A stretch of 64,000 bases of DNA from Muribaculaceae bacterium. Its GTDB lineage: Bacteria; Bacteroidota; Bacteroidia; Bacteroidales; Muribaculaceae. The stretch covers positions 1-64,000 of the forward strand of contig JAFRRT010000011.1 of NCBI GenBank assembly GCA_017427945.1, given 5' to 3'. A program made the translations under genes and the position numbers. The notes under the pieces are model-generated. The model had not been told where the DNA came from. It ran no database searches and saw only the letters and a program-made list of their open reading frames with translations. Shown here piece by piece: positions 18,698-28,143 of this stretch; the stretch's first letter is position 1; the number at the start of each line of letters is the position of its first letter.

Positions 18698-20524
18698 TCA
18701 CGGGTCGCGCCAGTCACCATGTTGCTTGATGAGTGCCACCAGGCGTGAAATGGCGTCGTCCTCGGGAACATTCATTTCGACACACTCCTTACCCTTGTAA
18801 AGACTGATGCGGCCTGCTGCAGCTCCCACATAGCCATAATCGGCATCGGCCATTTCACCGGGACCGTTCACGACGCATCCCATCACACCGATTTTGAGGT
18901 GCGTCAGATGAGACGTCGCCTGCTGTACCCGCTGTACCGTTGTTTGCAGGTCAAACATGGTTCTTCCGCATCCAGGGCAGGAGATGAACTCTGTCTTGCT
19001 GATGCGCTGGCGGGCGGCCTGCAGGATAGCAAAGGAATAACGCACCACATCACAACCGTTGTGGATATTGGGGGCTTCGAGCCAGATGCCTTCGGCACGA
19101 CGGTTGAGCATTACGGCGCCCAAGTCGGCACCAGCTTTGACCTGCAACCACTCGTTGGAACTGTCGGTATAAGTGTTGCGCATGATGACGGGGCAAGCTA
19201 TTCCTGCCGTGTCAAGAGCATGGACAAAAGCCTGCTGCACACCGGGGATGTTGTCGCCCACCGGGGTAATGATCAATACCGTGTCGCTGCGGCCCTTCAG
19301 GAAATCCAGGCGATGAACGGGTGTCGTGGCGGGCAGTTGCAGAAATCGCAACTCGGTAGCAGGACAGTGGTCCCACTCGCCCAGGGTGAGCAACGGATAG
19401 GCATTGCGCTCGCCCTTCCAGAAACCCATTGGCACCAAGAACTGGTGCATGCCATCAATCAGTCCATCGGCACTGTAATAGAAATCAGGCTGCAAGTTGC
19501 CACCGTCAAGTTCATCGGGACGATAGCTGGCAATGACCACGGGCTGATTGCCGCCACCGATGCGGTCGGCCACAGTCACCGTCTTGCGGGCCTCGGGACA
19601 CAAGGGGTCATAGCCCTTGCAGTAATCCCCCTCGATGGGCTTGTGCCCATCACGGCAGGCCATATATTCCACGAGTTTGCGCGCCACGGGAACTTCCAGC
19701 TCGGGTTCCTCGCTCAAGGAGACACGGATGGTATCTCCCAAGCCCTCGGCCATTAGCGCTCCGATACCCACCGCGCTCTTGACGCGCCCGTCCTCGCCAA
19801 AACCGGCTTCAGTCACGCCCAAATGCAGCGGGAAGTGCATATCCTCACTGTCCATCGCAGCCACCAGTCGCCGCACGGCCTCGACCATAACGACCACATT
19901 AGATGCCTTCATTGAGATGACGACATCCAGAAATTTCTCGGCGACAAACACGCGCAGGAACTCCATCACACTCTCGACCATTCCGGCTGCCGTATTGCCA
20001 TAGCGGCTCATGATGCGGTCACTCAACGAACCGTGATTGACACCCAGGCGCACAGCCGTGTGGTGCTCGCGACACACCGCGATGAAAGGCAGCAGGGCTT
20101 CCCTGATGCGCCCCATCTCGGCTTCATACTGTTCGTCTGTGTATTCCAACTGCTTGAACGTGCGTGCGGGATCCACGAAATTACCCGGGTTGATGCGCAC
20201 GCCCTCGCACACCTCGGCAGCGGCAAGGGCCGCCTGGGGGTTGAAATGTATGTCGGCGATAAGGGGGATGTCACACCCCTTTCTCCGCAAATCTTGCGAT
20301 ATGAGTCCGATGCTGTGGGCCTGTTTCACACCTTGAGCGGTCAAGCGCACATAGTCGGCTCCGGCATAGGCGATGCGCTGGCATTGTGCCGAACTCGACT
20401 CGATGTCGTCGGTGGCCGTGTTCGTCATTGACTGCACGCGCACAGGCCATTCACTGCCCATGGCAATGCCGCCAACGTTCACACTGACGGTAGAGCGACG
20501 TTTATAGTTAAATGTATTGTTCAT
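18698..20524 (-). CDS. ispG: 4-hydroxy-3-methylbut-2-enyl-diphosphate synthase, long form
   Basis: The 608-aa enzyme makes HMBPP in the MEP isoprenoid pathway. The N-terminal TIM barrel (RVQSMTNT, DYVRLTAQG, DIHFNPQ) is followed by a roughly 230-residue inserted domain (about 270-500), the long IspG form found in Bacteroidetes, plants and Chlamydia. The [4Fe-4S] ligands are Cys516, Cys519 and Cys550 (CPGCG, MGCVVNGPGE), with Glu557 as the fourth. It starts 3 nt after the PAP2-like gene. Isoprenoids from this route feed menaquinone and undecaprenyl phosphate. Confidence 0.96.
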   Translation of the reverse strand: MNNTFNYKRRSTVSVNVGGIAMGSEWPVRVQSMTNTATDDIESSSAQCQRIAYAGADYVRLTAQGVKQAHSIGLISQDLRRKGCDIPLIADIHFNPQAALAAAEVCEGVRINPGNFVDPARTFKQLEYTDEQYEAEMGRIREALLPFIAVCREHHTAVRLGVNHGSLSDRIMSRYGNTAAGMVESVMEFLRVFVAEKFLDVVISMKASNVVVMVEAVRRLVAAMDSEDMHFPLHLGVTEAGFGEDGRVKSAVGIGALMAEGLGDTIRVSLSEEPELEVPVARKLVEYMACRDGHKPIEGDYCKGYDPLCPEARKTVTVADRIGGGNQPVVIASYRPDELDGGNLQPDFYYSADGLIDGMHQFLVPMGFWKGERNAYPLLTLGEWDHCPATELRFLQLPATTPVHRLDFLKGRSDTVLIITPVGDNIPGVQQAFVHALDTAGIACPVIMRNTYTDSSNEWLQVKAGADLGAVMLNRRAEGIWLEAPNIHNGCDVVRYSFAILQAARQRISKTEFISCPGCGRTMFDLQTTVQRVQQATSHLTHLKIGVMGCVVNGPGEMADADYGYVGAAAGRISLYKGKECVEMNVPEDDAISRLVALIKQHGDWRDP

Positions 20525-20527
20525 TGA

Positions 20528-21178
20528 TTATCCGAATAATCTCATGGTTAATGACACGCACAGGAAACCGACCACTACACCCGCCAACACCTGCCAGGAG
20601 TCATGACGCCTGAGGACAAGTCGTGCCGAGCCCAGCAAGCCTGCAATCATGACAACGATACACAGCAGCCAGAACAAGTCAAACGCGCTCAATCCCTGGG
20701 CATGCAACTGATAGACCAAAGCAACGATACCGCCAATTCCTGCCATGTGTGCACTGATTTTCCACTTCAGGTTCACCAGGGCCATCACAAGTTCGGTCAC
20801 TGCCGTACCCACCATGAACATGATGAACCATTGCGGGGAATGGCAGTAATACAGGTAGTAGGCTGCAACGGCCGAGCACAACGTGGCGAACAGATAAGGA
20901 ATCAAGCGCTCCTTACGATCATTGACATGGAGGTCCTTGACCAACCTGAAGTGGCGAAGCACACTCAGGAAAATCAGCGGCAGGATGCAGGTGATGCCCA
21001 TGCACACCAGCAGGACCGACACCCTTGTGCCGTAAGGCAACAAGCACAGTATAGACACCCACAATGTCAAGAATACGCCATAGGTGGGCATCAGCAGCGG
21101 GCTCAATACCGTGGAGAGGAAATTGGCAATGCCGGCAATCAGTTTGTTGATAGTATATCTTTTCATCTCGGTCTTCAA
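20528..21178 (-). CDS. PAP2-superfamily-like membrane protein
   Basis: The 216-aa protein has about six membrane helices and features seen in PAP2-like phosphatases: HVNDRKERL, SAHMAGIGG in place of the SGH motif, and RHDSWQVLAGVVVGF in place of the SRxxxxxHxxxD motif. The second motif is degenerate (no clear catalytic His), so activity is uncertain. In relatives this gene also sits beside rpoN. The start may be ATG at 21178 or at 21166. An undecaprenyl or lipid phosphatase role is a guess from family only. Confidence 0.7.
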   Translation of the reverse strand: MKTEMKRYTINKLIAGIANFLSTVLSPLLMPTYGVFLTLWVSILCLLPYGTRVSVLLVCMGITCILPLIFLSVLRHFRLVKDLHVNDRKERLIPYLFATLCSAVAAYYLYYCHSPQWFIMFMVGTAVTELVMALVNLKWKISAHMAGIGGIVALVYQLHAQGLSAFDLFWLLCIVVMIAGLLGSARLVLRRHDSWQVLAGVVVGFLCVSLTMRLFG

Positions 21179-21210
21179 TTCTCGGGTGCCACTTGGAATG
21201 AATCACGGGG

Positions 21211-22677
21211 TCACTTTGACATCTTACGGCGCATCGTGCTGCTCGGGATTTTCAACGTGCCGCGGTATTTGGCAACGGTGCGACGTTCCAGACGGTAACC
21301 CATCTCTTTGAGTTTCTCGCACAGCGCGTCGTCGCTCAACGGATGCTTCTTGTCCTCGCCGTCCACCAGTTTCTTCAAGTCGTCATACACCTCGTGGCGC
21401 GACGAACCGTTAATGTCCTCACTGAAGAACGATTTCAAGCTCTTGATGCCCCACCGCGTCTGCACATACTTGTTGCTCACGGCCCTCGAAACCACCGACA
21501 CGTCCTTGCCTATCATGTCGGCAATCTGCTGCTGTCCCAAGGGCTTGAGGTCTCGCTCATCACCGCTCAGGAAATAGTCAGCCTGGCACTTGACGATGGC
21601 GCTCATTGTGTTGAACAGCGTTTCCTGGCGTTGCTTGAGCACCTCGATGAACATGCTGGCGCGCTGGTAAGCGTCCTGAATCTGTTTCTTCTCCTTCATT
21701 TCCCTGACACTTAGCGGCTTGCCTGACCGGTAATGCTCGTTCATCAAGGAATAACTCTCGCTGATTTGCAGCTCAGGGATGTTATTGAGCAAGGTGACTG
21801 TCAAGTGACCGGTCTCATCGTCAAGTTCGACGTCAAAATCAGGGGTCACCTGTTGTGAGATATAGGAGCGGGAACTGAAAGCATTGCCCGGATAGGGATT
21901 CAGGCCTCGCCTGATCTGGCGTTTGAACACCTGCTCAACGAGTTCCTCGCTGATATTCAACTTGCGGGCGATAATGTCGAAACGCATCATTGCCATTTCA
22001 TCAAAACAGTTTTCCACCATCTTGATGGCGATGTCCACCTCCTCGCTGGGGTCCTTGCGGCGCAGTTGCAACAAGACACATTCCCGCGTGTCACGGGCGG
22101 CGATACCCGGCGGGTCAAGCGTCTGCACCAATTTCAGCACTTCCTCAACTTGCTGGGTGTCAACGATGTATCCGTCATTAAATGTTACGTCGTCGGCAAT
22201 CTCCGATGTCTTGCGGCGCAAGTAACCGTCATCCTCGATGTTGCCTACAATGGCTTGGGCGATGACACGTTGTGTCTCGTCAAGGTCCAACTCGCCCAAT
22301 TGGTCGTTAAGGTATTCCTGCAAGGTCTTCTCGCTCACCGCTGTCGGGGTGTAGTATTCCTCGTCACGGCTGCGGTTATTGGCAAAATAGCGGTACCACG
22401 CTATGGTGTCGTCATCGCCGTCATTGTTGATGTCACCGCCCAGGCCGGTGTCATTGGCTTCCGATGCCGAACTGCCATTGTCACTGTCATTGTTGTAACC
22501 GTCGTCATCGTTGTTGTCTGACTTCTTTTCCAGGGCCTGTATCTCGTTGACCTTATTGTCGATGAACTCGTCCATCTCGGCATCGCTCTTCTCGAGCATC
22601 ATGCCCAGCAAGCGTTGCTGTTCGAGGGCCAGACGTTGCGTCTGGGTCTGTTCCTGTGTGAATACCTGTTTTGCCAT
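21211..22677 (-). CDS. rpoN: RNA polymerase sigma-54 factor
   Basis: The 488-aa sigma factor has the Gln-rich N-terminal activator-contact region (QEQTQTQRLALEQQRLL), an acidic Asn/Asp-rich linker, a core-binding region and the RpoN box near the C-terminus (ERRTVAKYRGTL). The RpoN box binds the -24 element. No enhancer-binding activator is in the window. It is the first gene of a minus-strand series with PAP2, ispG and a lipoprotein; the promoter -7 is at 22708-22715. Confidence 0.95.
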   Translation of the reverse strand: MAKQVFTQEQTQTQRLALEQQRLLGMMLEKSDAEMDEFIDNKVNEIQALEKKSDNNDDDGYNNDSDNGSSASEANDTGLGGDINNDGDDDTIAWYRYFANNRSRDEEYYTPTAVSEKTLQEYLNDQLGELDLDETQRVIAQAIVGNIEDDGYLRRKTSEIADDVTFNDGYIVDTQQVEEVLKLVQTLDPPGIAARDTRECVLLQLRRKDPSEEVDIAIKMVENCFDEMAMMRFDIIARKLNISEELVEQVFKRQIRRGLNPYPGNAFSSRSYISQQVTPDFDVELDDETGHLTVTLLNNIPELQISESYSLMNEHYRSGKPLSVREMKEKKQIQDAYQRASMFIEVLKQRQETLFNTMSAIVKCQADYFLSGDERDLKPLGQQQIADMIGKDVSVVSRAVSNKYVQTRWGIKSLKSFFSEDINGSSRHEVYDDLKKLVDGEDKKHPLSDDALCEKLKEMGYRLERRTVAKYRGTLKIPSSTMRRKMSK

Positions 22678-22707
22678 CGTCTCAAGTGGTTAGAGGTTTT
22701 TGAATTA

Positions 22708-22715
22708 CAAAGTTA
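22708..22715 (-). promoter_or_regulatory. -7 element of the rpoN unit
   Basis: TAACTTTG on the minus strand, about 30 nt upstream of the rpoN start. There is no clear -33 TTTG. Confidence 0.55.
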
Positions 22716-22889
22716 CAATAAAGTTGCTATTTGGAGATAATTCGCCTTCAATTTTTTGAAAATTTTCACCCAGACATATCTACTTCACAATCAGATGACT
22801 TTTCCTACTTTTATGTCATATCTACAAAATCTGAAACCTTATTTACTGTATTAAAAATCAGCACATTATAGATATAACTAAAAAATAAA

Positions 22890-22911
22890 CACCCCGTTTC
22901 ACAACGCGGTG
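22890..22911 (-). terminator. Second, weaker terminator
   Basis: An 8-bp stem with one mismatch (CACCCCGT / ACGCGGTG) is followed on the minus strand by TTTATTTTTT. It is probably a backup for the protease operon. Confidence 0.55.
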
Positions 22912-23039
22912 CTTATTTAGGATGAATAGTATTAATATTTCCAACTTTCACGCAAAAGTACACACATATTTTGAACTGCACAAATTTTTATTGTAAAAAA
23001 TTGTTACCTGTAAATCGAGATTTTTGACAACAAAAAAGA

Positions 23040-23064
23040 ATGGAGACCCTCATGTGGCCTCCAT
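23040..23064 (-). terminator. Terminator of the M6 protease operon
   Basis: ATGGAG (23040-23045) pairs with CTCCAT (23059-23064), with further near-pairing inside. On the minus strand it is followed by TTCTTTTTTG, about 30 nt after the stop. Confidence 0.75.
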
Positions 23065-23091
23065 CCATGATAATCTACTTATGTGACAGTG

Positions 23092-25302
23092 TCAGATTCC
23101 TCCAAGAATCAGGTCGATAAGGGCATTAATGTCCGTGATGTTCACCTCACCGTCGCCGTTCACGTCGGCTGCATCAAGGTCTCCCTTATGGCCAAGGATG
23201 TAGTCGATGACGCCATTCACATCGGCGATGTTTACCTCGCCGTCACCATTCACGTCACCTTCCACTGTGTCTGGGCCCCAGGTCTCGGTATAATACAGCT
23301 TGATGTCATCAAGATAGCAGGCTACCTTGGTGTTACCCGACGTCTGGTTGATGCGCAGCATGATGGGCGCACTCGTGGGCAGGTTGACTGTAGCCGAGGC
23401 CTTTGACTTGCTATCGGCCGACGCCACGCCCTCATCGGGGCTAATCCACGTCTCACCGTTGTCCAGCGAATAGGAGAGCCTAAAGTTGGCATCGGTTGAT
23501 GTGGGGTTATAAACCGTGTATTTCACCGAATAGGGGATAATGTTGAGCGGTGTCGTAGTGGTGATCATGCTGGGCTTCTTCATCGCCACTGCACGATGAC
23601 CATTGCACCATGTAGTGTCCTCAACCTCTACCACAGAGCACTTGCTGAAATCCCACTTGCTGAAAACTCCTTTCACGCCTTTGGCACTCTGGTTGTCGGT
23701 CACAGGCATGTTCTCGAAGTCTTCCATAATAGACAGGATTGAAGTGTCTGATTTGAGGGTAAATGTGATAAGACCGTCCTCTTCGGCAATGTCAAAGATG
23801 GCATAGTCATTGAATGTCTTGTTCCATGTGAGCAGGCCCGGTGTGGTGAAGTTGGTGATCGATGTCACGCCGGCTGCACCGGGGAACGGGTCATATTCAC
23901 TGTCAGCACCCATATAGTTGGCGCGCAGCAACTCATAGTACATGTGTTTGGGATCACAGTTGACCTCGTTGGACCACCACACATACTCGTTGGTCGAGTC
24001 CACACGGGCAATCATCATGCCATGTCCTGGCAGGAAGCGGTCCCACTTGCCGCGTTGACGGTTCTCGATTAGGAAGAACTCATCCTCGTTGGGCGTGTTC
24101 AAGCGATAACCTTGATTGCATTGGTCAATGGCCTGCAGCTCAAAAAGCCCGACCGTGTCAAGCATAATAGGTTGGGTGAAGCCCAGCGCATAGCGCTCAT
24201 ACAAGCTGTAACCCACCGGGTTGCGACCAAAGTTGCCTCCGCTGCCGCCAGCCATGATGGACCATTCTCCGGGGTTACGGCTCTCACCGCCACTGCCGCT
24301 GTAGTCGGTGTCATACAGGTCGGGCAGCCCCAGCACATGGCTGAACTCGTGGCAGAAGGTGCCAATGCCGTTCACATCATAGTAATAACCTTCCCAACCG
24401 GCAATCTCGGTAGAGCAGGCATAGAGGCCGAACCTCACACCGTCCCTCTCGGGCTCATTGAAAAGGTAATACATGTGCGGCCACAGGTAATTCTCATTAT
24501 TGCCGCTGTAGTTGGCCGAGAAACCCGCTACCAGGAAGAACACCATATCAACATAGCCGTCGCCGTCACTGTCATAATCGCTGAAGTCAATCATCGCGTC
24601 TACCGAGTCAAGTGCGGCATGGAACACGACATCAGCGCGGTTGGTCGATTGGGGATAGGTGCAGGAGTAATTCACATCAACAGGACCCAGAATGTCAAAT
24701 GCCGGGTCGAACTGCTGGGCTGAATTGTCAAAGTAATAGTCGCGCACACTACCGGTCATCGACACAAACCTGTTGTTGAGCGTATAACCCGTGAAGTCGT
24801 GGGTGTTGACCATGTCATCATAGAAATCGTTGGCATTGGTCATCGAAAATTTCTTGTTGGAGTAATTGATCAAGATAATCAAACCTTTGAAATCCTCATA
24901 ACCCATCGATCCCTCAGCTCCCACACGGCGCATCGCGGCATTGCGCTGGCCCAGCATCTTGCGGCCCGCGTTTACACTCGACTTGCTGGTGAGTCCTTTG
25001 GGAATAGTGTTCAGGAAAGCACGGTCGGCACTGCTGCGACTGGTCAGGTCGTGAGCCGGGCGATTGCTGGGTACAAGACGGTCACCGTCAAGAACGGCAT
25101 AGGTGTAATACCCTGCCTCATCTTTCACCACGGTATAGCCGTCGGTCGTGGTGGTAAAGTGGAAAAACTCGTCACCATGCAGAACCACCGTTAAGGTGGA
25201 TCCATCGGGTTGGGTTACAACAGCAGGCGTGGGGTCTGCGGGGACGGCTCGTGCTATTAGGCACAGCAATCCCGTTAAAAGCAGGCACAAATGTCTCTTC
25301 AT
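23092..25302 (-). CDS. Secreted M6-family metalloprotease with C-terminal dockerin
   Basis: The 736-aa protein has a signal peptide (about 1-19), an N-terminal propeptide-like region (20-130), and an M6 (immune-inhibitor-A-like) catalytic domain with the zinc motif HEFSHVLGLPD: His318, Glu319, His322, Asp328. Acidic loops such as DYDSDGDGYVD (about 242-252) may bind calcium. A beta-sandwich region follows, and a type I dockerin with two DVNGDGEVNI(A/T)D calcium loops fills 682-736. It should be exported and act on proteins outside the cell. It is a paralogue of the upstream gene, from which it is separated by 24 nt. Confidence 0.92.
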   Translation of the reverse strand: MKRHLCLLLTGLLCLIARAVPADPTPAVVTQPDGSTLTVVLHGDEFFHFTTTTDGYTVVKDEAGYYTYAVLDGDRLVPSNRPAHDLTSRSSADRAFLNTIPKGLTSKSSVNAGRKMLGQRNAAMRRVGAEGSMGYEDFKGLIILINYSNKKFSMTNANDFYDDMVNTHDFTGYTLNNRFVSMTGSVRDYYFDNSAQQFDPAFDILGPVDVNYSCTYPQSTNRADVVFHAALDSVDAMIDFSDYDSDGDGYVDMVFFLVAGFSANYSGNNENYLWPHMYYLFNEPERDGVRFGLYACSTEIAGWEGYYYDVNGIGTFCHEFSHVLGLPDLYDTDYSGSGGESRNPGEWSIMAGGSGGNFGRNPVGYSLYERYALGFTQPIMLDTVGLFELQAIDQCNQGYRLNTPNEDEFFLIENRQRGKWDRFLPGHGMMIARVDSTNEYVWWSNEVNCDPKHMYYELLRANYMGADSEYDPFPGAAGVTSITNFTTPGLLTWNKTFNDYAIFDIAEEDGLITFTLKSDTSILSIMEDFENMPVTDNQSAKGVKGVFSKWDFSKCSVVEVEDTTWCNGHRAVAMKKPSMITTTTPLNIIPYSVKYTVYNPTSTDANFRLSYSLDNGETWISPDEGVASADSKSKASATVNLPTSAPIMLRINQTSGNTKVACYLDDIKLYYTETWGPDTVEGDVNGDGEVNIADVNGVIDYILGHKGDLDAADVNGDGEVNITDINALIDLILGGI

Positions 25303-25326
25303 TTTCTTCTTTTTTAATATTTGGGT

Positions 25327-27582
25327 TTAGCTTAATATGATGTCAATGAGGGCATTGATGTCGGCGATGTTCACCTCGCTGTCACCGTTCACGTCGGCGG
25401 CACCGGGAGCACCCGAGCCATTCAGGATGAAGTCAATGACAGCATTCACGTCGGCGATGTTCACCTCGCCGTCGCCGTTCACGTCACCGGGCGGCACAAC
25501 ACTGGGACCGCCTTCCTCGCCGGTATAATAGAGTGTAAAGTCATCTACATAGTTGGCGGTGTTATTGTGGCCATTCTTCTCGTAAATCCTGAAGCGGGCG
25601 GGCTGATGGTTGTTCAAGTCCAAATACCAGTAACAGGTGGTTTTGGACTTGGCGTAAGCCTCAGCTACTACATCGTTCTTGGCGCTGGTGGCGGTTACCC
25701 AGATGGGGTTACCTTCGGCATCATTCTCAACCGAATACTCAAGCGAGAACTTGGCGTCTTTTGTTGACGGGTTGAACACCGTCAGGCTAGCCAGATAGAA
25801 ATTATAGTAAACCGGAGTGGTGCTGTAGAACAAGCTCGGCAGTTTCATCATCACACTGTTCTCACCATTGGCCTTGTCCGAGCCAGGGGCACGAACACCC
25901 GATTTGTTGAACGTCCAGGTGGCAAAGGCGCCCTCCACGTCCTTATCGGTCGTGCTGGTGCTAACAGGCATGCCTTCAAAGTCCTCGACAAGAGCCTTCA
26001 ACGAACCATCCTCGACGATGTTGAACGTGATAATACCGTCCTGCTCTTTGATACCCGTAATATTATAGAAGTTGGCATAGCCCTCCCATGTCAGGATGCT
26101 GGGCTCAGTCTCGTTAGTGAGCATCACGTTGCCCGTAGTGCCGGGGAACGGGTCGCTGCTCGAGTCGCCCGAGGTGGAATTGCCGGCGCGCAACAACTCA
26201 AAGTAGTTGTGTTCGGGATTGCAGTTCACCTTATTATTATTCCAGATGCTGACATTGGTGCTGTCAACACGGAAGACGAGCATACCGTGTCCGGGCAGAT
26301 AAGCGTCCCAATTGGTGCGCTGGCGGTTCTCGATGGTAAAGAACTCGTCGGTGACGGGGGAACGCAGGATATAACCCTCACGGGAGGTGTTGAGCGGATT
26401 GAGCGTGTAAAGTCCCGATTCGGTGATTTCCTGGGGATTTGCCCAACCCAGTGCATAGCGCTCAAGCAGGTTGTAACCCGCAGGACAGCGGCCGTAATTG
26501 TAATCGCCGCCACCAGCCATCACGTCCCAACCTCCGGGATCGTGGCTCTGGCCACCGCTGCCGCTGGCATAGTCCGTGTCATAGAAGTCGGGCAAGCCCA
26601 GCACATGGCTGAACTCGTGGGCGATTGTGCCGATACCCTCCACAGTGACGGTACTGGGGCTGCTCTCCCAACCATAAAGCTCGGTGGAGCAAGCATAACG
26701 GTCAATGCGCTTTCCGTCATAGGTGGAATAGGTGCTGTACAGGTTAGAGGCGTGAGGCCATAGGTAACCGCTGTTGTTACCGCTATAGCTCGATGAATAG
26801 CCGGCCATCAAGAAGTAAACCATGTCAATCCTGTTGTCGCCGTTGTTGTCATAGACCGAGAAATCGACTTCGGGGTTCGCATCTTTCAACGCTTGCAGGA
26901 TGATTGAAGTCACGCGGCTGTTGCACTGCGAAGCCTTCACCACACCACCATTGCTGTTCTTGGCATGATAGGGACCATACACATCAAACGGCGGCTTGAA
27001 AGCGCCATTGGACTGGTCGTTGAAGTAATCGCGCACACTGCCAGGGCAGCTCACGTCCCTGTCATTAAACGGATCATGGTAACCAGTGAAATTCTCAGTG
27101 CTGAACATCTCGGTGTAGAACGACTTCGGGTCTTCAGCAGAGAACTGCACGTCCGTGAAGTCAATCAGAATGACACAACCACGGAAGTTTTCGAAGTCGA
27201 AGTTCGACAGGTCCACGTTGCGTTTCACGCGGCGTACGTGAGCCACGGCCACCTCCGACTCGTCAACAAGGAATTTGGACGTGGTTGCAAGCAGATTGAG
27301 CTCGTCGGCGCTGCGCTCACCCTCGTTATGGGCCAGCACATCGGTGGCGACAAGGTGCATGCCGTCGCTTTGAGCATACACATAGGCGCCAGCGTCGTTC
27401 AACAGAATCGTGTAACCATCGGCGGTCGTGTTAAAATGATAAAATTCATCGCCCACCAGATTAACCGACAACAACGATCCGTCGGGCTGAGGCATCTGCA
27501 CCAGTCCACGGTGTGCCGGATTGGCAAGAATGTTGACACTCACAAGTGCCGCTGTCAGCAGCAAGAATACTAATCTCTTCAT
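25327..27582 (-). CDS. Secreted M6-family metalloprotease with C-terminal dockerin (paralogue)
   Basis: The 751-aa protein has the same layout as its downstream neighbour: signal peptide (1-20), pro-region, M6 domain with HEFSHVLGLPD (His322, Glu323, His326, Asp332), a CSTELYGWE region upstream of it, an Ig-like region, and a type I dockerin at 699-751 whose two loops read NGDGEVNIAD and NGDSEVNIAD. The two genes arose by tandem duplication and share one promoter (-7 at 27698). A likely role is extracellular or surface protein digestion. Confidence 0.92.
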   Translation of the reverse strand: MKRLVFLLLTAALVSVNILANPAHRGLVQMPQPDGSLLSVNLVGDEFYHFNTTADGYTILLNDAGAYVYAQSDGMHLVATDVLAHNEGERSADELNLLATTSKFLVDESEVAVAHVRRVKRNVDLSNFDFENFRGCVILIDFTDVQFSAEDPKSFYTEMFSTENFTGYHDPFNDRDVSCPGSVRDYFNDQSNGAFKPPFDVYGPYHAKNSNGGVVKASQCNSRVTSIILQALKDANPEVDFSVYDNNGDNRIDMVYFLMAGYSSSYSGNNSGYLWPHASNLYSTYSTYDGKRIDRYACSTELYGWESSPSTVTVEGIGTIAHEFSHVLGLPDFYDTDYASGSGGQSHDPGGWDVMAGGGDYNYGRCPAGYNLLERYALGWANPQEITESGLYTLNPLNTSREGYILRSPVTDEFFTIENRQRTNWDAYLPGHGMLVFRVDSTNVSIWNNNKVNCNPEHNYFELLRAGNSTSGDSSSDPFPGTTGNVMLTNETEPSILTWEGYANFYNITGIKEQDGIITFNIVEDGSLKALVEDFEGMPVSTSTTDKDVEGAFATWTFNKSGVRAPGSDKANGENSVMMKLPSLFYSTTPVYYNFYLASLTVFNPSTKDAKFSLEYSVENDAEGNPIWVTATSAKNDVVAEAYAKSKTTCYWYLDLNNHQPARFRIYEKNGHNNTANYVDDFTLYYTGEEGGPSVVPPGDVNGDGEVNIADVNAVIDFILNGSGAPGAADVNGDSEVNIADINALIDIILS

Positions 27583-27697
27583 ATTCGTTTATTTCTATGT
27601 TTTTTGTTTTTATGTTTATGGTCAGTCAACATCACATGGTGCCGTCCATTTTCAGATTTTGTCCTTTTGGGCGACATCATCACATGCTTGTAACCTG

Positions 27698-27705
27698 CAA
27701 ATTTA
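27698..27705 (-). promoter_or_regulatory. -7 element of the protease operon
   Basis: TAAATTTG on the minus strand, about 115 nt upstream of the first protease. The leader in between (27583-27697) is A/T-rich. Confidence 0.45.
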
Positions 27706-27799
27706 CACCAATTTTTATTTTTTGATGAAAAAATGTGGCCAAAAGTTGAAGTTCCCTACGTTTTTGCACCAAAAATTTCATTTTTACAAAGAAAAACAA

Positions 27800-27807
27800 T
27801 ACCTTTG
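27800..27807 (+). promoter_or_regulatory. Promoter of the candidate small RNA
   Basis: TACCTTTG on the plus strand. A TTTC at 27776-27779, 20 nt upstream, is a 3-of-4 match to the -33 element. Confidence 0.55.
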
Positions 27808-27813
27808 CTCTTT

Positions 27814-27957
27814 CAATCATTACTCAATCTCTTATTGAGTTCACAACTGATAAGGAAAATGCGGACCGAGGTTTTAGAATAGGTACGGCCCGCAAAAAAG
27901 ATGTTTTAAGGTTTACTTCTCGTGGCTACGTCGGGACGACGTGGCCACATTTCTTTT
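27814..27957 (+). ncRNA. Candidate small RNA, about 140 nt
   Basis: The sequence between a TACCTTTG promoter and a strong terminator has no meaningful ORF but has three hairpins: a perfect 7-bp stem at 27822-27840 (ACTCAAT, loop CTCTT); a GCGG/CCGC plus CCG/CGG stem at 27861-27893; and a 12-bp terminator stem at 27922-27948 (one G-U pair, loop GGA) followed by ATTTCTTTTTCC. The layout is that of a free-standing small RNA. A minimal ORF (MRTEVLE) preceded by AAGGA sits at 27859-27882, so an attenuated leader is an alternative. I cannot match it to a named RNA family. Confidence 0.5.
27922..27957 (+). terminator. Terminator of the candidate small RNA
   Basis: A 12-bp stem (27922-27933 with 27937-27948) with loop GGA, then a T-rich tract. 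Confidence 0.8.
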
Positions 27958-28143
27958 TCCCTTCACTTTTCAGGCATCTAAATTTAAAAGTTTGTGATGA
28001 TTATTTCTTGGTTTAAGATGTTGATTTTGGCGTTTTTTGAATGTTCCACGAATTGTTGACAATTGGGGTGATTTATGAACAATTCACCCATTTTAACTGA
28101 ATTTTCGAGGTTTTCTAAGTAAAAAATTGTTCCTTTGTACCCG
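27958..28143. other. A/T-rich block with nested inverted repeats upstream of parA
   Basis: No gene is convincing here. Inverted repeats overlap: GAATTGTT/AACAATTC and GGGTGA/TCACCC around 28049-28100. One half-site similar to parS lies at 28042-28050 (TGTTCCACG). A weak -7 element (TTCCTTTG) at 28130-28137 could serve parA. Confidence 0.4.

Larger units (their letters stand above)
22716..23091. other. A/T-rich intergenic region, no gene
   Basis: Apart from two hairpins described separately (22890-22911 and 23040-23064), this region holds only A/T-rich sequence without a convincing ORF, promoter or RNA gene. Confidence 0.7.
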
